NCBI GenBank assembly: GCA_008694505.1
Contig: VZDJ01000623.1
Coordinates: forward strand, 12,088,443 to 12,152,442
DNA length: 64,000 bases
Source of the DNA: Cyanoderma ruficeps
Taxonomy: Eukaryota; Chordata; Aves; Passeriformes; Timaliidae
Reading direction: 5' to 3'
This document shows, piece after piece, positions 1-11,500 of this stretch. Under the pieces are notes generated by a model, which ran no database searches, had not been told where the DNA came from, and saw only the letters and a list, made by a program, of their open reading frames with translations. Both the position numbers and the translations under genes were made by a program. How positions within the stretch are numbered: the first letter of the stretch is position 1; each line of letters starts with the position of its first letter.

Positions 1-636
1 TTACTTCTAAAGAGCCTTTTTTGACCAAAACAAGAAAAGGACCAAGGACACAATTGACGCTACTGGCATGCCAAATGCAATGCCTCCATGCTGAATACAT
101 CTAGAAACAATGGACCAAACACAAAAAAGAAAGATACACTGTCCAGAGAACACTAAAATAATGTAAAGCAAATAATGCTAATAAATACTTCTGTCTGTGT
201 CTGGTGTTTTTCCTGAAATTTGAGATTAAGTTGTTCATTACAAGAAAAATTACCAAAACAGAGTGGTTGAACCAAAGCACCTGAGCTTGCTGTTGAATAC
301 CTGCTTAGAGTTACAAGACACTCTGTTTCAGGCGCTTTCTCTAAAAAATTTCAATAATACAAACTGTGAAAAAAAGGAAAAAAGTGAGGCACATAGTAAG
401 ATGAGTATGGCTGTTTAAAAGAGAAACTTAAGGGATCAAAGAACCCTGCTCACTCTCATATCACATGCCCAAATCTAGTTTTGCACTCAAGTACATTACA
501 GATGATTCTTAAGGAAGAAAAATCAAACCAATTTGTAGATTCAGAAAAGCTCCAGACACACATCTTCTACATTGTCCTTGTACATGTCCAGTTTTTAGCC
601 TAAAGCAATAACTTTGCTATTTGTTATGATTGGCCA

Positions 637-668
637 TTTAAAAAAATAAAAGAAAAAAAAGAAAAGAG
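637..668. repeat. A-rich low-complexity run
   Basis: Runs of A broken by T and G, with no unit structure. Confidence 0.7.
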
Positions 669-2878
669 GTTGTCTGTTCCAAGGAGCTGCCTACTCTTAA
701 CTGATCTAAAAGAAATGGTATTGCCTATCTTCTCATCAAATCACTGTACTAAGCAGGTCTCCTGGCATCTCTAAAGCTCTCCCAGTACCCTGAGACCTTT
801 TAACTTCAAGAAACATAAACTTATGCTCCACTGATTTTGCTTTTCACCTTGTTCTGATAGTAAGTTGAACGTGAAATTCAGAAACTGATATGAACTATAA
901 AATTTAAAGAAAATAAGTTTCTATCAACAATGAACATAAGAGAATTATCGTGGCTCAGAGACAAATATACATTGATTTATAACTCTGGGCTTGAAGCTCT
1001 GTCATGCTGTAATGCTATGTTTAAACACTTGCTGTATGTAGAGGAGGAACAATTAGGTGGAATTTCAAGGAACTAGAATTACATTTGAAAAAGGACCTGT
1101 TGTTTTTGCCAACTTCTGTCTTCCACCCAGTACTTCCACTTACAAAGCATCCTTCTTTCTCTGAGTCATTTAAGCCTAAACTGCATATTGAAACTTCAGG
1201 AAAGAGCATTTCCACCCGCTGGGCTGCCGGTGAGCAGCAGCCCTTGGACACAGAGTGCAGTGCCAGGCTACACCCAGCAGGCTGTGTCAGTTGACATGTA
1301 GACACAGACAAAAGTAAAGCAGAAAAACTCCACCTAAAATGCATGAAACGTCCACATGAGTATTGCCACTAATATTTTAGTGAATGACAACTTTTGAAAA
1401 CTACCTATATCAATCACTCTTCTAGATGGAGAAACAGGACAAACACATTTACCCCAAACCAGCACACATCTATTTATTTATTTTTCTGTCGCACAGCCTT
1501 TCACTGATACTGAATAGAGTGTGAGTGCATGATTCCACACATATGCATTACCACTGTAAATCTGTAAATGTATTTTAGCAAATTTGCTATTATTTTCAAA
1601 ATCTTTTTCAATTTATGTCTAACAGGAAAGGCCACTTACAGAGAAAAAGTTACAAAATGCTACAGTGATGGCTTGTCTTCAGTGATGACTCCTCCTGACC
1701 ATTACTCACTCATGTTGATTTCTTCTTTTTTCCTCTCCAATTTTCTGGAGAAAAATTGCACATCCCTGACAGGTCTTGTGACTATGTGATTTGCTGGAAC
1801 ATGTCTAATTGTTTGTTTGCTCTTTGAATGTAGCTATTGCTTATCCCTCTTCTTTAACATTCCTGTTTTCTTTCTTCCTTGGTTCAACATGATTGCTTAT
1901 TCCTTTTATCTTACCTTGTCTCATATCTTTTTGTCCAAGTACCAAGTACTGTACACTCTGGGATTGTTTTCTACCCAAGAGTAACTGTTGTCTTCCTCTC
2001 TTTGATTCTACCTGAATTCTGGTTTTGCTTGGTAACTTCACTCCATTTGCTCAATTTTACTTTCAAGAACTTTTTCTTTCATTATATTCACAATAAAATA
2101 CATGGAGACACTGGCTTGGTAGAAAGGCATGCCCATGGACCAGACAGAAGAGTGACCAGCAACCATAGAAAGGCTTGTGTGCTTCAGAATGACTTCCACT
2201 AGTTTGTTAGAGCAGTAAAAATGTGCATAAAATAATGCTTCAGCATGGAAGTGTCTCATTTGAATTCCTTTTTTCTCCCTGTTGACTAAAGCAAACAGAA
2301 AAAATGCATGTAGAGACACATGGCCTTGCCAGCTTGTAGAGTGAGTTTAAGCCACACCTCACAGCTGCAGCATGTTGCTGACACAGCAGTGTAAGGATCA
2401 GCATGAAAAAGCACTCCCCAGCTTATGCAACTTTATCTGCAAATCCTCCTGGTCTGAGTGCAGCTAAGTTAGCAGGGGAGTGCTGTTGTCAGCTCAGCTA
2501 ACTACGTTTAGCACCAATCCATGCTCTCACATCTGCTGTCAGAAAAACTTCTTTTCCCAAGGCACCACTGCACCTCCACAGAGAAGTCTGTGTAACCACA
2601 CCAGCAGAGCAGAAGCTTTCCAGAACACATGAGCTAAAACCCAAACTGAATGTCCACCTGGACACACAGCTCACCACTAAATAAACATCTCAGTGCCTTT
2701 TTTGTTCAAAACATTGCTAGTGCAAGCTGCAACACTCCTCATTTTGGTGAGCCAAGAGCATGGCTACACGTGTACATTCTAGAACATACAGAAACCTCCT
2801 AGCACCCTCAGTAACAGTCACCAACTATACGCAGTTACCCGATTCAAAAAATGCTCAAGTTAAAAGGAATGCAAAGCA

Positions 2879-2931
2879 GGAAAAAAAAAATTGAAAGGGA
2901 AAAAAAGGGAGAAAAGGAAGAAGAAAGAAAT
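2879..2931. repeat. Purine-rich low-complexity tract
   Basis: Nearly pure A/G on the plus strand for about 50 bp in the upstream flank. Confidence 0.75.
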
Positions 2932-5322
2932 CTATAAAACACCCTGTCGCTCAATACATTATACTGGCAACAGACCACTTCTGAACTTTAAGTTCCTGCA
3001 TGCGACTTTTCATGAAACAAAACAAATACTACAGTAGATATTTTAACATTTTTTATTATTTTGAAGTAGCAGAAATTCCCATAGGAATGGTACCTGAAAT
3101 ATTACTGCAGTCCCTATGAGGTAAAGCCTAGTTAATACAGCTGTGCAGATTTGAAATAGCTGGTTTGAATGTTTGGATGCTCCTGAGGTCTGAGCTCAGC
3201 AGCTGCAGTAGGAGAGTCCCAGCAATGACTGTGGTGCTGTTGCATTCCTTGAATGTCACATGGGCAGTTCTCCCCAACCTGTGCACACCCTCAGCTGTCC
3301 GTGCTGCATTTCTGTAAGGTTAAGCAGTAACCCTGCTAAAATACATGCTCAGACCAAATGCTCCTTCCCTAGCTGTGAACTTGCCTTCCTGTGATACTCA
3401 ATTAGTGCCAATTGATAAGTTCTCTCCAAGGACACGCTCTTTGTGGCCACATCAACTTGAGTGGTGGGCATGAAGAATTGCACCCAACTTACCTGATGAG
3501 GTCTTGAAAGGTTCCTCCTTCCAAATCCCTTGCATCTCCAGAACCTTGGCAACACAGGTTTGTGTCAGAGATAAAACAAAACTCAGGATAAGGAGAAAAT
3601 ATAAAAATGAATGGGAAGAGAATAAAACCAGTATCCTTGCCTTCTTGAAAATTAACAGCAGCCAGCTCTGTAGGACTTCAGTTCCCAGAGGTCTAAAACT
3701 GCAGCCCTTCACAGCAGCAGAGGAGGGCACTTGCAGTTCTTGATACAAATGTAGCTCTATTTGCAAGTTGGATTTATTCATGGCACAATCCATGCAAATC
3801 AGTTGTTTCCAGCACAAAATTCTGAACCACATAAAAAACTTAGGCACAAGTAACATATGCTTAATATAATGAAATATTAATAATACAGTTAACCTTCTAC
3901 TGAGTTGATTATGTAACTCAGCAAAACCTCCACTGCTAAAATGAACCAGAAGTTCCACATGGCTGTGCAAGACTGACACAAAAATTAAAAGGTGTCTCTT
4001 CAGGATTCAGGTCAACTATCAAAAGGATGACAGATGGCTTGGGCCATCTACGCTGAATCTATGTTTCCCCTTGATAAATATCAACAATGAACAAAGAAAA
4101 ATAACTGAAATACAGTTTTAACATCCACATTAATGCTAATGATGGAATGTGCGTTTTATGGATTTATCACTTTTTTGACTGTCACAAGTGAAATATCTCA
4201 TTTTTATATTCTAGCAGCAACAAGCATAATTTAAATTTATTGAGCTATGACCAAGCAAAATTCCAGTCATGACTTTGCAGGTTTCATTTCCCTTTAGCTA
4301 ACAGACATAGATCATATTACATTTATTTTTCTTGTGTATTCCATTAATGCCGATGATACTCCAGGTCCAGAATCTGTAAGATGAATACTACTTAAAAGGC
4401 ACAAATGGAGAAAATGGTACTTCCTACAGCATATATATCTATAAAAGGCACTGAAATGACAGCTTTCACCTGTGGATGGTGATCTAGCAAGATCTGTGAA
4501 ACATTCCATTTTTTCAGTTCTTAGAAAGCAACTGCTAAAGTAAATCCCAAAGCAGAAAGATAACTTTTTTGTTTTCCAATCCTTAAGAAATAACTTCCAC
4601 ATAAACACATACTAAAGAACAAACGTTGCACTTGTACTATATGTCAGGTTTTTGGCTTAATAATGGCAGGATGTTCCCTGAACAATTGTTGACATGTTAA
4701 ATTATATGCTAAAATGCATTGAAATATGGCAAAAAAATCCTGTAATTCATCACTGTTTTCTCAGGAAGCATACTCCAAAGAATAACATAAAACCATACTT
4801 TTTTTCTGGGCAGAATTGATGTATCCTTGGATCAGAATTGCTGGGAAATCTACAGATACAAATAAAACCCCTCAGTCTTGTACCATCTCAAAGCCATAAA
4901 TGAAGTGGCTACAGTTTGATTGGAGAACTTTCAAACAAAGGCAGCTTAAATTCCCCCGCTCTCCGCCATCCCCACTAACTGCGGTGATAATTGGAAATAA
5001 TTGTAAAAAAGATAAAGTAGAAAAAATATGATGGATTTTGTTATAAACCGATGCCCGCTGATCTCCAAGTAATGTCACCCTCCATTTACAAGGCGAGTTT
5101 TGCACTTCTAAGGAGTACTCTGAGGAACTGCTCTGTACGGTTCAATTAAAAAGGATTAAAGTCTGAAACCGGCACACTCGGAGAGCAGCGAAGCAATCCC
5201 TGAGTTCCAGGAATGCCTCGGACGGGGAACACCCGCGGGAACGACCGTGACAGGACCGGGCCAGGCCGGGGCCGCCACCACAGCGGGACCGCCCCGCCCG
5301 CCCCCAGCGTCCCCTCGCTGCC

Positions 5323-5327
5323 ATTGG
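5323..5327 (-). promoter_or_regulatory. Inverted CCAAT box (NF-Y type)
   Basis: ATTGG within GCCATTGGCC, about 100 bp before the likely transcription start, a usual place for NF-Y sites. Confidence 0.5.
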
Positions 5328-5373
5328 CCCGAGCGGAGCCACACGGCAGCAAGCTCACTTCTGGTTGGCTCAA

Positions 5374-5381
5374 ACTTCCGG
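5374..5381 (+). promoter_or_regulatory. ETS/GABP-type site
   Basis: ACTTCCGG, the inverse of the CCGGAAGT ETS consensus, about 50 bp before the YY1-type element, as in many housekeeping promoters. Confidence 0.5.
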
Positions 5382-5425
5382 GCCGCTTCGGGGGGCGAAT
5401 AAGGAGCGGGGTTGTTTTCCTGTCC

Positions 5426-5437
5426 CAAGATGGCGGC
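5426..5437 (+). promoter_or_regulatory. YY1-type element overlapping an upstream ATG
   Basis: CAAGATGGCGGC matches the extended YY1 site AAnATGGCGGC found just downstream of the start of many CpG-island genes. In this orientation the motif also supplies the ATG of the first upstream ORF. Confidence 0.6.
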
Positions 5438-5477
5438 GCTCAGTGGTGCTTCTGTGGAAGGGAATGGCGGGGAGTGA
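5430..5477 (+). other. Upstream ORF 1 in the TBC1D22A leader
   Basis: ATG within the YY1-type element opens a 15-codon ORF (MAALSGASVEGNGGE) ending in TGA at 5475-5477, before the main ATG at 5534 and out of frame with it. Its start context (AAGATGG, with A at -3 and G at +4) is strong. If transcription starts upstream of 5426, this could lower or regulate main-ORF translation. Whether it lies in the mRNA is inference. Confidence 0.5.
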
Positions 5478-5484
5478 AGCCTGA
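5464..5484 (+). other. Upstream ORF 2 in the TBC1D22A leader
   Basis: A six-codon ORF (MAGSEA) in a good context (GGAATGG), overlapping upstream ORF 1 in another frame and ending 49 bp before the main ATG. Confidence 0.4.
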
Positions 5485-5517
5485 GGGAGCGGGCCGGGGC
5501 CGCGAGCGCGGAGGGGA

Positions 5518-5526
5518 ATGAGGTGA
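5518..5526 (+). other. Upstream ORF 3, two codons (Met-Arg-stop)
   Basis: ATG AGG TGA ends seven bases before the main ATG. Minimal ORFs this close to a start codon usually allow little re-initiation. The effect here is inference. Confidence 0.35.
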
Positions 5527-5533
5527 CGCCGCC

Positions 5534-5595
5534 ATGGCGAGCGACGGGGGCAGGAAGCAGTTCTGGAAGCGGAGCGGCGCGAAGGTGCCGGGCAG
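5534..5595 (+). CDS. TBC1D22A: TBC1D22A coding exon 1 (start codon exon)
   Basis: Encodes residues 1-20 and two bases of codon 21 (MASDGGRKQFWKR...). The ATG sits in a near-ideal Kozak context (GCCGCCATGG) and an in-frame TGA at 5519-5521 lies just upstream, so translation in this frame cannot begin earlier on this exon. The donor is CAG|GTGAG at 5596, leaving phase 2. The basic QFWKR segment matches the conserved N-terminus of TBC1D22 proteins. The exon lies inside the CpG island and is GC-rich, unlike the other exons. Confidence 0.95.
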
Positions 5596-8500
5596 GTGAG
5601 AGGAGCTGCGGAAAGTCGGTGTCGCGGGCCCCTGCACGGTGCCGGGCCGGGGAGGGCGTCTCTGCCCGTCCGGCTTCGCCGTGACCCCAACGCCGCGTTC
5701 CTGCCCCTCGGCCGCCCAGCCCTACGGGACCTGGTGGGTCCAGTGAACCTCCGCCGCAGGGACCGTGTCCGGCCGGTCACTGCTGGGACCCGGGTTCCTT
5801 GTTCGCTCAGTGCTCGGAGCCTTCTGGCCCCGGGCACCTCCAGTTGTCTGGTGGAGATCGCTGCTGGTCAGTTGGTTGGTTATAACTTGTGTCAGAAAGG
5901 TTGCCAAATAATTATCTGAATGTGTGTTCCCAGCTTGTCACCATGGTTAAAGGAGTTAAGGTGATCTTAGGAATGTATTCGCCGGGAAGATTTGAGTGGG
6001 AGAATGTGTTTGTAGCTCTCAGCAGTGCCAGGTTAGGATGTTTTGAAACTTGACACAAGTTGTGATATTTTTGAAATACTTTACAGGAAACTGCATTTTC
6101 TAGGCATAGAGACACGTTTTAGTTTCTGCTCATATTTCAAAACATTGTCAGTTTCTCAACTTTGTTGCTCAAGCGTGAACAGCGGACAAGTTGTTGTATT
6201 AGTGCTAAGAGCTGCAAGCACATTCTCCCATAAGATTTTCCAGGGAATAGATCCCCAAAGTCACGTAAACCTTTTGGCTGTTCCATCAAGCTGGGAGTGC
6301 ATGTTCAGATCATTATTTAACAGTAATATTCTCTGGTCTCATCCCTAAATTGCTCTCGCAGTACAGTTTTCTATATTCTTTTTGTAAGAATGATGTGTAC
6401 TTGTGGTTCTCAGAGAACAGTAACTCTGTATTTTATATCCTTTATGTGAATTCAGCAACATGGTCCTGCTCATGATTTACCTTCTTACATTCTCATTTTC
6501 CCACATGCTCTAATTGGGAGTGGTTTTGTTTCTTTAGTTACAAACTAACTTTTTCTGTCCAACTGTTGTCCTTCTTCCAATGTTTTCTTTGTAACTTTGT
6601 TGAATCTCTTGAGGGTAAAACACTTCCTTTCTTGCCCGGGGTCTATATTTAGTTGCAGTTAATTTGCAGGCTGCTGCAAATTGTGGAAAAACAAGGACAC
6701 TGTGGAGAACATGCTTTTGATTTTGATTTATTCTTTTTGTGGCATGGAGAGGATTGTTGTTGCTTTCTGTTTGAGTGGATTTCCATTGCATCTCAGGGTG
6801 GTGTAAGGAAAAGGCACGTTCTGTGTGTATGGAAATGGGCAGTGACACCTGACCCTCACGTGAGCACAGAGCAGGAAATGTGCCTGTGGTGAGGATGCTG
6901 CACAGTTCTGTGGAAAGGCTGGGGGAGAATTTATTTCCATGGAATCACATAAAAATCATTCAGAGTTTTGATAAAGCACCATTTTCAGTCACTACTGGGG
7001 CAAATTTCACTGGTGTTAATGCTACACCTGTTGTGAGAGTCTAAGTCTCTCTTAAAATCTGTTTTGACTGCAGTCTTTTTGGCTTGCTTCTATCTCAGGT
7101 TTACTGAGGTTGGACTTATTTATCCTCATGGCCTGGAGATTGTTTTTGGTATGTCAGGAGGGCATGTTTGTTCTTTGTGATTTTTATTACAGGTTTGGGT
7201 AGATGTTAATGTTGCATATGACTTATTTCTCTTACAATTAGAGAGTTCTGTGATAACAATTTCCATTACGAGGCCACACGTAAGTCTTGGTGTGTCATCT
7301 GTGGCATTTTTTTTTACTTACAAAATAGTTTTATAGCCAATAACTGGGAGGTAATGAACTTTTAGTTTGTAGAGAGTTTTAGTTTTCACACAATAAGGTG
7401 CTATTTTGTAATGTTAGAGACTAGTGAATAAGTGTGTCTTTGGAAGCTTGTTTCAAAGCATTCTTTTAATACTCCTATGGCTTTTATTCTCTAACCTGTT
7501 ACCTTCTGCATTTTTCTGTAGCTTTGCCATCCTTGTACTTTACTAATGGTTAAGAATTATCTGTTTGGATTTTGGATAACAAGGGTACACAGAAGATTAA
7601 ATCTTTATGGATATTCCTTTGAGAATTTTTAATTTTTTGCAAGAGACGAAGAAATGATAAATCTGAGAAGAGAATTTTTGTAGATGCTTACTACAGAATC
7701 TAACTTATTTCTTATTTTAATTCCTGGTTAGAAAAATAAAATAGCCTTAGGTCTCACAAAGAGCTCTCCCTTAGCAAATCTATGATTTTTATTAAATTAC
7801 TTCTTAGTATGCACATCAGTTGCAACTTTATTATTTTTAGTTTTTGAAACAGAGAACTGTTGGAATATTTCAGTTCTGTTTATTATTGACTGTTTAATAC
7901 ACAGAAACTCCAATTATTTGTTATTTTTGTGATAACTCTCTTTCTTTTTCTTTAGTATTCAACACGTGTATGGAGCTCAGCATCCACCTTTTGATCCATT
8001 ATTGCATGGAACGTAAGTTAACGTGATATTTAAATACTCCAAGTATTTTGTGTCTCCTCTGTCTTCTCTTTATTTTTTCTCCTGTTGGCTATAAAGTTTA
8101 TTCTTAATCTTCCTTTTGTCATGGTCTTGACTTCTCTTTTGTTCTGACTTCTCTTTTGTGACTTCCTGATGGTTACTATATTTGCAGGAACAGATCAGCT
8201 CTTGCAGATAACTGACATAGATTGCCAACTGTTATAATTTATTTTTAATGCCTTATACATGGGAAATTGTTGTAAAGTAAAAAAAAAAAGTGTTACAAAG
8301 ACAAGTATTTGTTTGGAAGGACATCATGCTTCTACTAGATTTTTTCAAAGGCTGGTTTCAGATAGTACAAGAAGTAAACATTCTGGTTAATTTTCAGATG
8401 ATACAGAGTTGGATACAGTTGAAATATGTGATCCTAAGGGCGGGATTAAGAGAAATGAGATTAGTTGGCTCACAATATGGAGGCATAGAGACCCAGTGAC

Positions 8501-11500
8501 AAAAACTGGAAGTTTCTTGCTTGAAGTGACAGAACTAGAGGAAGACCTTGCTGTTTTAGACAGTGGTGACAAGTCAGGTGAAAGTGTAAGTTGTAGCACC
8601 TGTTAGGGAAGATGCTCCCTGTAAGACGTAACAGAAATGTTTTAACTGATATTATATGAGAATTGGGTAAGAACTTTTTCTGATTTGCAGTTCTGTCTGC
8701 CTTATCTTAACAGAAAAAAGGAAAACTAGCCCAGGTGGGGAGACAGAGAGATCAGACATGAACTCACGTACCATCTTGATGCAGTTCTGTGCAAGATGAC
8801 CCTACTTGAGCAGGAAGTTTGGGCCAGATGACCATCTGTAATCCCTTCCCATCTTACCCATTCTGTGAAAGTGCAATTAAATTAATAGCAGTTACTTCTT
8901 TATTTTTTGGGAACAGACTAAGAAACCCTTTCAACTTTATACCTTATTCAGCTCACTTCTGAAGGGTGATGTGATTGCCCTGCATTACTGTAAGTGAGAA
9001 CAAGTGCCAGGCTGGAGAGGAATACTTGGTTCATATCTCATCCTGCCTGTTGACAGAGGGGCAAAAGGTTGGGAGCTGGTCAGGGTCCACTCTAGACTAG
9101 TAACTAGAAGAAATATCTTTCCTCTGAGAAGAGCAAAGTTCTGAAGGAAATCCTTGCTGGCATGCCTTGACGGGGAGGAATGATACATTTAATGAGTCTT
9201 AAGGGGAGACTTGGTTTGTTTATGACAGTAATTGTGTTGTGTGATTGCTTGTGATGACTTAGGAGTAGACCTTGATTTGATTGCAGCTTCTGTTCTGTAA
9301 TGCAGCAATTGCATTGAAAGGGCTGAAATCTACAGAAATGGATGAAGCAAGAGCAGTGCAGTGTGCCCTGGCTATTTTATAAGCTATTTTAGTACTAATC
9401 CTTTCATGTGACTTTGGGGTTGATCTTTTTTTTTCATTTGGGTGTTTGTGATTTTTTTTTTTTGTTTTGTTTTCTTAAGAAAAGGGAAGGAAAGTTTTGT
9501 TCAGTTTCTACTCAAAGCAACAAAGTGTCAGTTTTTACACCCTTGTTCTCAGATTTCTTCATCTGTATATTTCCATGAGCAGATGTAGTGGCAACATGAG
9601 TGGAGAAAGATAAATATTTGCTACCTGTGTAGTGTCAACTATGAACTTTTGTGGTTTGGTCCTACCCGGAGTGTTTTGCTTCCTTACTAGTTTTCTAAAT
9701 ATTATTTGTTTTTTAACAGCTTGATAAAACCAGGTTCAAAGCCACCTACAACTCCAGTGAAACTGAAGAAAGTCAGCACCTTCCAAGAATTTGAAAGTAA
9801 CACAAGTGATGCTTGGGATCTTGGAGATGATGATGATGAACTCTTAGCAATAGCTGCTGAAAACTTGAATACAGAAGTGGTCATGGAAACAGCTCACAAA
9901 GTAATTCAGAATCACAGCAAGCTACAAGAGCAGCATAAATTTCAGGAAGAACATCTACAGGAAGAAAAACAAGAGGAATTTGCACAGCTGACTTCAGTTG
10001 CATGTGGTGATAATAGGCTTGTTAAATCAATCAGTGAAGGTCATACATTGGGTTCATTAGGTATGAAAACAGCTTTTAGTAACAGAGATTTTAGAAATCC
10101 ATGAGCCTTGCTATTAATATGATCTCTAATTGATGTATTTAAATTTTGGAATTCTACTTCAAAGAGAAATGCTCCTGCTAAATCCAAGTAATTTGAAGTC
10201 CAAACTTCTGCCACACTCGAGTTTGCATTTTTCAAAAACAGAATTCTGTTTTAAATTTACAAATTAAATTCAACTGAATAGCAGCCTTTTCAGTAGCTGA
10301 GGCTAACTGCTCTACTTCTTTCTTTTTCCCTTCAGATAATGCTAGTGAAAATTCTTCCATGCAGAGATCACAGTCACTTCCACAAACTTCCTTACCTCCC
10401 TTGACGAGTGGAATGGCAGACTACAACACCTCAGTTACTCCTGCATTAACTGAGAGAGAAGCATCTCGATTAGACAAATTTAAGCAGCTACTTGCTGGCC
10501 CAAATACAGATCTTGGTGAGTGTTTCTGTGAATTGCATCTAAATTATTCTTAAACTATAGAATTTTCCTGTTTGATGTACTGTACTGCCACATGGTTTGG
10601 TTAAATTGAGAATTGGTCTTACAAAAGAAAGAATAAAATTGGAAGTTTGTAGTATTCCTGCTTTTAATAAGTGATTTGCATGTGTCCTACGAATATGTAG
10701 GATGTTTGATGGCTTCTTGTTCTTTCTCACATTATTTCTTTCTAGTAGACTAATCTCTGTAGGAAAAAACCCAAACTATAATTAGCTGTGTTTCTTGTTA
10801 ATGCCTGATAATGGTACAGCTTGGTATACAAGTGTGATTTTCATGCTTGGAAATAAATAGGAGTGAAAACTATGAGGCATGTAAGTATTACTGCTTGTGT
10901 GCTCAGTGAGCCTTCTTCATGCTCACAGGCTGACACTGTAGTGCTGTGTCTCATCTGAATGCTGACAACAAGTCAATGGGAAAACAAATGTATTGTCAGA
11001 TAACTTGACTGTTCCCTTTGTATACTGGATTTTAGCTGCTGAATAGTCAATGCAAGTGCTCAGAGGGTATCACAGAATCAAATGGCTTTGTATCCCAAGT
11101 GAAAATCTGAAGCAGAATTAGTACACTGCATTTGGAGAACTTGGTGATAAGGAGTTGAGGGCGAAGTAATGAATAAAGAAAATGTCTTTGAGGTAGACTA
11201 TTCTGGAAGATAGTTCCAGGAAACTTGCAGAAAGAAGTAGAAATTCTTTGCAGTTCTTGAATTGATGCTCTCTTGCCTGGTCATTATCATGAGGCTTCTT
11301 CAATACAATGCAGTCCAAGTTGTGGGCTTTTTTTTTTCTATGCTGTGTCTTATTGTGAGATTGATGCTGGGAAAGGACAGTTATGGAAACTATAATGATT
11401 GCATGAGATTGAGTATTTCAGTGACTTAAAGGAGATTCTCAAAAAATGCAACTGTGAGTAAAGGGAGGTGTTAAAACATTTTACATAAACTTAAAAATGG

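Larger units (their letters stand above)
1..5149. other. Upstream flank of TBC1D22A, no gene recognised
   Basis: AT-rich DNA with stops in all frames and no recognisable coding exon, CR1 element or RNA gene. It has A/G-rich runs at 637-668 and 2879-2931. The longest open frames (1021-1344, 3452-3979 minus; 1879-2202 plus) show no codon pattern or domain I recognise. In mammals, as I recall, CERK is the divergent neighbour on this side, but no CERK exon was seen. Confidence 0.6.
5150..5850. promoter_or_regulatory. TBC1D22A: CpG island promoter of TBC1D22A
   Basis: This block is strikingly GC- and CpG-rich against AT-rich surroundings and spans the start codon and first donor. No TATA box is evident. 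In order it shows a C-rich GC-box cluster (CCGCCCCGCCCGCCCCC, about 5289-5305), an inverted CCAAT box (ATTGG, 5323-5327), an ETS/GABP-type site (ACTTCCGG, 5374-5381) and a YY1-type element (CAAGATGGCGGC, 5426-5437). Such an arrangement is typical of broadly expressed genes. By analogy with other YY1-type promoters, transcription probably starts a little upstream of 5426; that is inference. Such islands often also start transcripts on the opposite strand, but I see no antisense exon to support this. Confidence 0.85.

Noticed and set aside
3452..3979. Minus-strand open frame of 175 codons upstream of the gene
   Set aside because: The longest open frame in the window, but with no recognisable domain, no splice context and AT-driven composition. 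It could not be linked to any neighbour gene.
5213..5521. Plus-strand open frame of 102 codons across the promoter, in the same frame as the main ATG
   Set aside because: It ends in TGA at 5519-5521 before the true start, its composition is that of a CpG island, and it covers the promoter elements. It is not an N-terminal extension.
5370..5837. Minus-strand open frame of 155 codons in the CpG island
   Set aside because: GC-rich DNA has few stops by chance. The product is Arg/Pro/Ala-rich with no domain and lies antisense to the promoter and exon 1.
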